64,000 nucleotides of DNA from Mytilus edulis (lineage: Eukaryota > Mollusca > Bivalvia > Mytilida > Mytilidae): the NCBI RefSeq assembly GCF_963676685.1, contig NC_092345.1:27675585-27739584 (forward strand), read 5' to 3'. Below are positions 57,164 through 64,000 of the stretch, in pieces. The position numbers and the translations under genes are program-made. The notes below the pieces were generated by a model. It was not told where the DNA came from. It was given only the letters and a program-made list of their open reading frames with translations, and made no database searches. Within the stretch, counting starts at the first letter, position 1. Each line of letters opens with the position of its first letter.

Positions 57164-57815
57164 ATTCAGTGGTTGTCGTTTGTTGCTGTACATATACAAT
57201 CATTGTTTTTCGTTTATTGCATTGTACATAATAGTTATCAAAAGTACCAGGATTATAATTTTATACGCCAGACGCGCGTTTCGTCTACATAAGACTCATC
57301 AGTGACGCTCAGATCAAAATAGTTAAAAAGCCAAACAAATACAAAGTTGAAGAGCATTGAGGACCCAAAATTCCAAAAAGTTGTGCCAAATACGGCTAAG
57401 GTAATCTACTCCTGTGGTAAGAAAATCCTTAGTTTTTCGAAAAATTTAAAGTTTTGTAAACAGAAAATTTATAAAAATGACCATATAATTGATATTCATG
57501 TCAACACCGAAGTGCTGACTACTGGGCTGGTGATACCCTCGGGGACGAAACGTCCACCAGCAGTGGCATCGACCCAGTGGTGTAAATAGTTATCAAAAGT
57601 ACCAGGATTATAATTTTATACGCCAGACGCGAGGCCGTTAGTATTCTCGTTTGAATTGTTTTACATGTGTCACTTTGGGACTTGTATAGCTTTCTAAGAC
57701 GGTTAATGTTTTGTTCATTGTTGAAGATTGTACGGTGACCAATATATAGATACTTAATTCTACGTCATTTGGTCTCTGTTGGAGAGGTGTCTCATTTGTA
57801 ATTATACCACATCTT
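57164..57815 (-). repeat. Repeat family A copy split by family F
   Basis: 57164-57230 (TTCAGTGGTTGTCGTTTGTT, then TTGCATTGTACATA) and 57632-57815 (GGCCGTTAGTATTCTCGTTT on) are consecutive parts of family A reversed, separated by family F. Confidence 0.65.
57231..57631 (+). mobile_element. Family F element with 46-bp direct terminal repeats
   Basis: 57231-57276 and 57586-57631 are identical (ATAGTTATCAAAAGTACCAG and on to CGCCAGACGCG). The 309 bp between contain ACTCATCAGTGACGCTCAGA, GAGCATTGAGGACCCAAAAT and GGGGACGAAACGTCCACC, plus an open frame (57347-57589) with no recognised domain. Diverged F pieces are at 27200-27450 and 52035-52125. Confidence 0.65.
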
Positions 57816-57819
57816 CTTA

Positions 57820-58848
57820 TTTTTAAATTGGTTGTCGTTATTGTATATTTTTGTGGCAAGTTTTATCATACTGTCTAATATTTTTGATTATTATTGTGAG
57901 TTCTTTTCTCTGCATAATTAAAACTGTTTAATTGATAAAAAGGACACAGTTATATACAGCAAAACATATGCATGGTTTTATATGTCCTAGATTTAAACAA
58001 ATCGATTCAGGCCTTTTCTTATATGTTGATTCATTAAATGTGTGATACATACATTTTTTGTAAAGACACTTCATCAAACAGTTACAAGATGTGCATTTCG
58101 ACAATAAATTTCTCTTCAGTGAAGCTCTAGGCCAAATAATTTGAAAATCCAAAACTTATTAAAAAAAAATATGAGCTTATAAATAAATGAATGTGTCAGA
58201 TGTGGATAATACTAACAAATCTATTAAAAAAAATATAAATGTACACCAAACTGTCATTTCTAATATAAGATTTGTAAAGGATAATGATATATCGAGTTAC
58301 GATCAAGTCTCCTGGAAATGAGGGGGGACTGGATCGTAACCGTTGGCTAGCGAAGATGAGTTAGTCTATCATAGTTAATACAGTTTATTCCGTCATGTAA
58401 CCAAACAACTTCGAGATGGTCACTTTATGGTCAATGTGTAGAATAGAGAGAGAAAAAAACCCAGAAAGAAACGAGATAAAATTAAATTTATATACGGTCT
58501 TTAACAATTTATACGATAAAAGATAGAATAGTCTATTCAATTTAAACCTGCACAGGAAATGGACAATGAACTCATAAAGTTTGTATAACGGAATAGAACA
58601 ACTGCCGAATTTGGGTAACTATAATGTACATTGTCGGAAAATATAAAATTCGTTTGTATGAGCTCCTGTTTCATAGCGAGTACACATTAATTATATATTT
58701 TTCGACAATGTCCATGTATTGTTTTTATCCTGACATTTACACGTAACATTTGAATCTTTAGTTGTTAAAATCTAAATCATCGTCTCTAATTTCTCCAAAA
58801 AAATCAACATAATGTAAACGCGGACCGCGAAGAGGACCCCAAAATGAA
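57820..58848. other. AT-rich spacer
   Basis: 58091-58160 repeats a block also found at 51240-51320 next to A2. No gene was seen. Confidence 0.45.
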
Positions 58849-58851
58849 CTG

Positions 58852-58970
58852 GGTTGCGTTCAATGTCGTAGCGGCTACGTAGTGCTACGTAGATTTTGAC
58901 TATTGAACATGTAGCTATAGACTAGTTAACTTGTTACATAGATATTGATAGCACGATATTGAACTCAACC
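58852..58970. mobile_element. 119-bp MITE, CTG-flanked
   Basis: Ends GGTTGCGTTCAATGTCG and, reverse-complemented, GGTTGAGTTCAATATCG (15 of 17 identical). CTG lies on both sides (58849-58851, 58971-58973). The internal GGCTACGTAGTGCTACGTAG can also fold. Non-coding. Confidence 0.7.
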
Positions 58971-59100
58971 CTGTTAAGCAAAAAAGAAACATCCACATTA
59001 CCGGTTGCTCAAGATAAAAGCGGGGTAACAGGAGACTGAATTTGTACAACTTTAACAAAAAAATTATTTGTGTACCTTTATGTTATTTGTTCATTTGCAG

Positions 59101-59154
59101 AATAAAGGATTTTACTGGTTTGAGAAAGTGAAGGATGATCCAAACACTGTTTAA
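59101..59154 (+). CDS. Candidate terminal coding exon, product unknown
   Basis: Follows a strong acceptor (TATTTGTTCATTTGCAG ending at 59100). Reads NKGFYWFEKVKDDPNTV and then TAA. The peptide looks like ordinary protein rather than translated AT-rich spacer, and it begins in phase 0, which fits the donor at 55837. Joined, the exons would give ...KEILVM-NKGFYWFEK.... The family was not recognised, and an independent short exon of another transcript is possible. Confidence 0.4.
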   Translation, partial: NKGFYWFEKVKDDPNTV

Positions 59155-59189
59155 ATATTTTTTTTTTAAAAAGACGTCTATATATAAAA

Positions 59190-59362
59190 AAAAAAAGAAG
59201 ATGCGGTAAGATTGCCAATGAGACAACTCTCCACAAAAGACCAAAATGACACAGAAATTAACAACTATAGGTCACCGTACGGCCTTCAACAATGAGCAAA
59301 GCCCATACCGCATAGTCAGCTATAAAAGGTCCCGAAATGACAATGTAAAACAATTCAAACGT
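59190..59362 (+). repeat. Repeat family A, 5' half
   Basis: AAAAAAAGAAGATGCGGTAA, ACAACTCTCCACAAAAGACC, ATAGGTCACCGTACGGCCTT and GCTATAAAAGGTCCCGAAAT. It stops at AACAATTCAAACG. Confidence 0.75.
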
Positions 59363-59364
59363 CT

Positions 59365-60530
59365 AGTTTTAATTGGATAAGTTTAATTTATTTTCTAAAA
59401 CTTTATTGATATACATATATCCTAATTTAATAATTATATTTTCTGGTTAGCTAAATTGAGTATTGAGACTTATTATCAAATATGTGACACAGATCGAATA
59501 TGAACTCTAATATTTAGGTGACTTATAGACCCATTGGGTCGTATATATATGTGTATATTATGTTAAATTATGTTAATTGACACATTATAGTAATTACGCA
59601 AGTCACTCTACTACAGATATTGCTACTAAATAATCTACTTACTAAATCTTACCATTTTACTGAGTTAAAACGAATATTACTTTTTGACAAATTCGCCTAC
59701 CTTTCGCATCACCCATTCCCTAAATAAATCCACTGGATTAATTGGTCCCTTGAAGTCAAAGACAAATATATTTTTTTCTTAATCGCCCGGTATATTTCTG
59801 TCCGGTTCATGCAGGTATTACTTTCATCATAAGGGATTTGAAAGGAGTTTGGAGAGACAGATACATTTATTTTCAATAGAAATTTAACCAGATTATAATT
59901 CTGGCCCGGTTCTTTCAGACTTTTATTAAAAAAAAAAAAAAAAAAAAACAATTGAAAAACAATTTAGAACAGTTTCGAGGGAACTGTAATCCCATTTTAA
60001 TATCCAAAATTCTCAGATCTCTTATTTTGACCTTTTCATATTCGTTGTTGTGCGATTATTTGCTTCTCTTGTATATTATACTTTAAAAAAAAATCGATTT
60101 TAGATAAAGAAGATACAAGAGTATCGGTAAATAAAACAGCAATCAAAGTAACACTATCTAAAACACCACAAGATATATCTATATGAAAATAGATACATTA
60201 CTTTGTATGACAATATGTATTCAAAGAACGATAACTCGAAAAATACTTTTTACAAGTTTTGTACATGTCAGACTTCAGACATTTTTAGAGTTACACAAAT
60301 TTTAAGCAAATAAGTAGCTGATTACTGGCTCCGATGAGATGTCTGTTAATTTTGTTGAAAACCACTTCATAGAGTCTATTCACTTTTTGAAGTCTACTGT
60401 TCAAAAGCTATCATATTTAGTAAAATTGTTTGTCATCATATGAAGATGATCTTTATCGTCATTTTTCTATTTGTACTGTTACTTTATGGCTAAGAGAAAC
60501 ATTAATAAAAATGATGGTTTATAGACGTAC
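59365..60530. other. AT-rich spacer with 21-A run
   Basis: Poly-A at 59928-59948. No gene was recognised. Confidence 0.5.
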
Positions 60531-60536
60531 ACTCTA

Positions 60537-60985
60537 GGGGTAAATGCAGTAAATAAATATACGTCATCAGGGACCGCCTATTTAGGGGAGAGCTTTCTGT
60601 ATAACACTGAAGTTATATGCTCTTCTGATTGGCAGATAATGTTTGTAATAAATATTTTTTGGTAGATGGATCAAAACTAGAGTTGAAAAAAAATAAAAAA
60701 TATATGCTGAATGTACTAATTTTTTCCCCTTCAGGTTTGAAAAGTAATGGGGGTCAGTATAGGAATTCAGTGCGAATCTACATTGTTTGTAAACAAGGCC
60801 ATGTGAAAGCCCAAAAATGCCACATGACCCTATGTTTTTATTGTTGCAAAACATAGGGCTACATTTGTACTTTCATGAATGATATATGAAAGATTTTAAT
60901 TTCTAAAGGTAAATCAGGTATAAATTTATTTCCACACATAGATTAGCATTAAAGTCAATGGGAGATTTTTTACTGAATTTACCCC
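60537..60985. mobile_element. MITE with GGGGTAAAT ends and TCTA duplication
   Basis: Left end GGGGTAAATGCAGTAAA, right end reverse-complemented GGGGTAAATTCAGTAAA (16 of 17). TCTA lies on both sides (60533-60536, 60986-60989), possibly TCTAG. The body has no transposase. Open frames on both strands are short and unconserved. Confidence 0.7.
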
Positions 60986-60989
60986 TCTA

Positions 60990-61671
60990 GTAGCTAAAGA
61001 AACGTCCATTTTGTATTCTGGGAGAGAGTGGACGGGAAGATTTTCTTGCAGACTGAATATGCATTTCCATCTATTGCTAAGCATGCTTATTTTTTCGCGA
61101 TATTACCGCACGATTTTTTTTTCTATTTCTGTATTGCGGAGTACCTATTTTCATCCTGTTTTGCGCAAATTGTGTTTTTTAATTTTCAGCTCTTAATACC
61201 AGTCCATGATATTTATTTTAAAAATCAACCTGCCATTCCCAACCACGAAAATCAAACGTTCCTATAGTTCTAATTAAGGCATATACCGTGCTTGTCATTT
61301 TTGAGTCATAGGATTTTTAAGATTCTCAGAAAATTAACATCGCATGATGCTCACAAGACCATATTAGCTCGTTCGACTCGCTCGTGTCCATGCACATTGT
61401 GTGATTGGATAGTTAATACTAAATGACAAATAAAACGATTTAAAAAGATAAAATATGTTTGCATATATATATGTACATATAATATCAGTTTATGTTATCT
61501 ATCAAATGTTGTATGCACATACTATCCGATTCTTAATCTACCCCAGATATTATAATTACACTTATTTGTACTTCCCAAAATCGAAACCAACAGATAGCGG
61601 TTAATTGTATAAATCAGTCATATTTTAATAGGATGAAAGGTAAACGTAAAATAGCTTGAATTAGCCAAATA
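60990..61671. other. Upstream region of the TRIM-like gene
   Basis: AT-rich, with AGCTCGTTCGACTCGCTCG near 61368-61386. An acceptor-like TTTTAATAG before 61632 could mark a 5' untranslated exon boundary. No core promoter was identified with confidence. Confidence 0.35.
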
Positions 61672-63429
61672 ATGGCCAGTGTTTCTTTAGTACAGAAGGC
61701 GCAGCTTCCAGTAACCTGTCAACTCTGTGATGAAAAGACAAAAATTAATTGGAAATGTCTTGATTGTGATTTTCTACTATGTGACAAGTGCAAGTCAATT
61801 CACTCAAGGGTGAAAACACAACTTGAACATTCTGTCATTAATTTAAAGGATATTGGGCAGCAAGATACTTATCGAAAACCAGAAGCAAGGTTAAAAGTCA
61901 TTCGATGCGAAACACACGAACAACAGACGTACTGTGTTTATTGCAGGGACTGTGAACAATTAGCATGCCCAGTATGCTTGTCTCAGAACCATAAGAAACA
62001 TGACTTAGAAGAAATAAGAACTATTGTGGAAGAAAAAAAGTTGGAGATAAGAGATAACGAACAAAAATATAGGACTATTCTTTTGAAGAAAGATGAATAT
62101 AATGATTTTATCTTAGACAAAGCAGTTCTAATTCATGAAGATAAATACAACGAAACAAAGAAACAAATAAGAGACCATGAACAGTTTATGAAAAATGAAG
62201 TAACAAGACACACAAATGAACTTCTTGTTGACCTCGATGACAGGTTAAAAACAACAAAACTTTCTATTTCACAAGAGAAAACGAAACTTGTTGAAAGGAA
62301 ATCACATATAATTGAAAAACTAAAAGACATTCGAGAATGGCAGACAAAAACAGACACAATGGAAATTCTAAAAATGGCGGATTCTGCTAAAAAATATTTT
62401 CAAGAACTTACTGAAGAAGAAATCTTCATTCCACTGTCATCCTCAATGTTTGTCAAAGGGATGAGCTCAGAAAGTCTGACAAATGCTATAGGGTCAATTC
62501 AAGAGAATGATATCCATAAACAAGATATAACGAAGGAAATAAAACTCGAGGTCGTGAAAATTTACGAAACTGAGGTCTATAGAATATTTTCCTTGGATCC
62601 AAGTAATGATGGTTCTTTTTTTCTATACTGTAAAAGTGTTGTCGGAAACGTTCTAACCGATGCCTTAGTAAACATACAACAGCTAGACACTAAAGAAGAT
62701 AGAGTTAAAAACAATTTTACGAGGAAGCTGGCTTCTGATGGCCTTGCTATTTTACCAAATGGAACATTGCTCTCTTCCTCAGTAAAAGAACGCAAAGTTT
62801 TTGTTCATTCCAAATCTGGAAAAAAGTTAAGAGAGTTTAAAGAAATGGCACCTAAGGCACCTGGTGCACTTCACATAACTGCAGATCATCATATTCTAGT
62901 CGGGACTGTTGACGCAAATTGCGAACATCAACTCGAAAAATGGACGATGGATGGCAAAATTCTGAAAGTATTTCGCTTTGACAATCTGAAAAGAAACCTG
63001 TTCGAATTGATAGTTAAGCTGAACACAGATTCGCAGGGTAACATTTTTGTTGTTGATTACGTTGAGTATGATAGTTCAAGAGGGAAAATAATAAAGTTAA
63101 ACAACGAAGGACAACGGATGTGGGTTTATGATGGTCATTCTAAAGTAAATTCTTATTATATGCCATTTTTGCCAACTGACATTTTAAACATTTGCCGAAA
63201 TTCGTGGATTACGTATGATAGAAATACTCATACCATTCATGTACTTGGTTCAAACGGAAAACTTCAAAATTACTTTAATGTCAAAGAATTGAACATTGAA
63301 TCCAGTATACTCAGTATGGCAATATCGAAGGACGGTCACGTGATCTTTGGAGAAGGAGTCACGGGAGAGGAAATGGGATCAAGAAGCAAGACAGCTAAAC
63401 TGTATGTTCTTAAACTAAAAGAATGCTAA
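61672..63429 (+). CDS. TRIM-like protein: two B-boxes, coiled coil, propeller-like C-terminus
   Basis: A complete 585-residue frame without introns. An in-frame TGA at 61657 supports the ATG at 61672. Residues 16-53 form a B-box1-like zinc site (C16, C19, C29, C32, C37, C40, H44, H53). Residues 79-110 form B-box2 (C79, H82, C91, C94, C99, C102, H107, H110). About 115-265 is a charged coiled coil. From about 300 to 580 lie short repeats such as LAILPNGTLLSSS, SGKKLREF, DSQGNIFVVDY and ISKDGHVIFGE, which resemble NHL-type beta-propeller blades. No RING finger is present, so ubiquitin-ligase activity cannot be assumed. Such proteins usually act as cytoplasmic scaffolds or regulators, and bivalves have many, some linked to immunity. 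It is distinct from TRIM2/3/71 because RING and filamin domains are missing. Neighbours are repeats only. Confidence 0.9.
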   Translation: MASVSLVQKAQLPVTCQLCDEKTKINWKCLDCDFLLCDKCKSIHSRVKTQLEHSVINLKDIGQQDTYRKPEARLKVIRCETHEQQTYCVYCRDCEQLACPVCLSQNHKKHDLEEIRTIVEEKKLEIRDNEQKYRTILLKKDEYNDFILDKAVLIHEDKYNETKKQIRDHEQFMKNEVTRHTNELLVDLDDRLKTTKLSISQEKTKLVERKSHIIEKLKDIREWQTKTDTMEILKMADSAKKYFQELTEEEIFIPLSSSMFVKGMSSESLTNAIGSIQENDIHKQDITKEIKLEVVKIYETEVYRIFSLDPSNDGSFFLYCKSVVGNVLTDALVNIQQLDTKEDRVKNNFTRKLASDGLAILPNGTLLSSSVKERKVFVHSKSGKKLREFKEMAPKAPGALHITADHHILVGTVDANCEHQLEKWTMDGKILKVFRFDNLKRNLFELIVKLNTDSQGNIFVVDYVEYDSSRGKIIKLNNEGQRMWVYDGHSKVNSYYMPFLPTDILNICRNSWITYDRNTHTIHVLGSNGKLQNYFNVKELNIESSILSMAISKDGHVIFGEGVTGEEMGSRSKTAKLYVLKLKEC

Positions 63430-63627
63430 ACTGAAATACTGAAAATATGTTTATATTGTTTTTGTGGATTTTTCTTCGAATTTTGATTGTTATTGATTTT
63501 GGATATTATATTTATTTGTTTGATTCTATATGCGTACGTCATACGTATGCTCCCTTTTAAAGAAAGGTTTAAGTATAAATATGTTCACTAGTAATGTTCT
63601 TGTACCACTCATAACTTCTAGTTTATA

Positions 63628-63633
63628 AATAAA
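63628..63633 (+). terminator. Polyadenylation signal AATAAA
   Basis: A canonical AATAAA about 200 bp after the TRIM-like stop codon, followed by AT-rich sequence. Likely the 3' end signal of that gene. Confidence 0.5.
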
Positions 63634-63784
63634 GAAGCGGAACATACAAAAGGTAGAATCGAACTTAAAATCAAAACTCTTAAAATCGAAGAAAGACTGA
63701 CAAATCTTAGCATAATTAATGGAAAACGACAAAAAGACAACCAACAGTCTAAAGACATTTTGTCTATATAAAACTTTAAAGACT

Positions 63785-63985
63785 AAGCTACATTGCCCTC
63801 AACAGATACCAGAGGAATATTCAAACTCATAAGTCGGAAATAAACTGACAACGCCATGGCTAAAAAGGATAAAATACCAACAGACAAATAATAGTACAAA
63901 ACACAACAAAGAAAACAAAAGACTGAGGATCACGAACCCCAACAAAATACTGGGTTTGATCTCAGGAGCTCCACAGTATATGTGT
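63785..63985 (-). repeat. Repeat family C tail
   Basis: CTCATAAGTCGGAAATAAAC, TGACAACGCCATGGCTAAAA, AGTACAAAACACAACAAAGA and GATCTCAGGAGCTCCACA. It lies just beyond the TRIM-like gene and its 5' side extends to the window edge. Confidence 0.65.
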
Positions 63986-64000
63986 GTTACTACTGACTAT

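Overview
The window looks like AT-rich, gene-poor animal nuclear DNA. The best inference is a bivalve mollusc, most likely a mussel of the genus Mytilus. The grounds are: very AT-rich spacer; dozens of dispersed, diverged copies of a few short non-coding repeat families that I associate with mussel genomes; SINE-like tails of molluscan type; a CR1/L2-like LINE; and an uninterrupted gene for a tandem B-box (TRIM-like) protein, a family greatly expanded in bivalves. The species is inferred from memory of these repeats and was not checked by any search.

The only confident intact protein gene is at 61672-63429 (+). It encodes a 585-residue protein with two B-boxes, a coiled coil and a propeller-like C-terminus, and a polyadenylation signal follows. 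Three short segments at 34017-34062, 55673-55836 and 59101-59154 have splice-site borders and mutually compatible reading phases. They may be exons of one unrecognised, long-intron gene on the + strand.

Region by region. 1-9.8 kb: repeat families A, A2, C, D, E and H (names local to this report), a large MITE (5654-6454), a nested insertion (6928-7286) and a decayed YIDD-type reverse transcriptase (8456-9065). 10-15.2 kb: the richest block, with a decayed SGNH-like ORF, a head-to-head SINE cluster carrying five box-B-like units, an array of about 14 mini-hairpins, and a CR1/L2-type LINE (PHD-finger ORF1, endonuclease, reverse transcriptase C-terminus) that has frameshifts and one internal deletion. 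15.4-18 kb: a 140-bp palindrome, a TA-flanked fold-back element and two copies of a TTCCCATGGGAA-motif repeat. 20-34 kb: mostly A, B, C and E fragments and a 2 x 530-bp tandem duplication. 34-43 kb: a MITE with TTCGAATT motifs, a second large palindrome, a 75-bp tandem array split by a G/C-run MITE, a second fold-back copy and another MITE. 43-61 kb: long AT-rich spacer with scattered repeats and several small MITEs. 61.6-63.6 kb: the TRIM-like gene.

The most unusual signal is the hairpin array at 11434-12170, just upstream of the LINE ORF1. It has about 14 short inverted repeats around a shared GGAAGCC-like core. The stem sequences differ from one hairpin to the next yet still pair, and G.U wobbles far outnumber A.C mismatches when the + strand is read as RNA. 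That pattern suggests selection on RNA structure in a retrotransposon 5' leader. A second theme is three structurally different MITEs, each flanked by the trinucleotide CTG.
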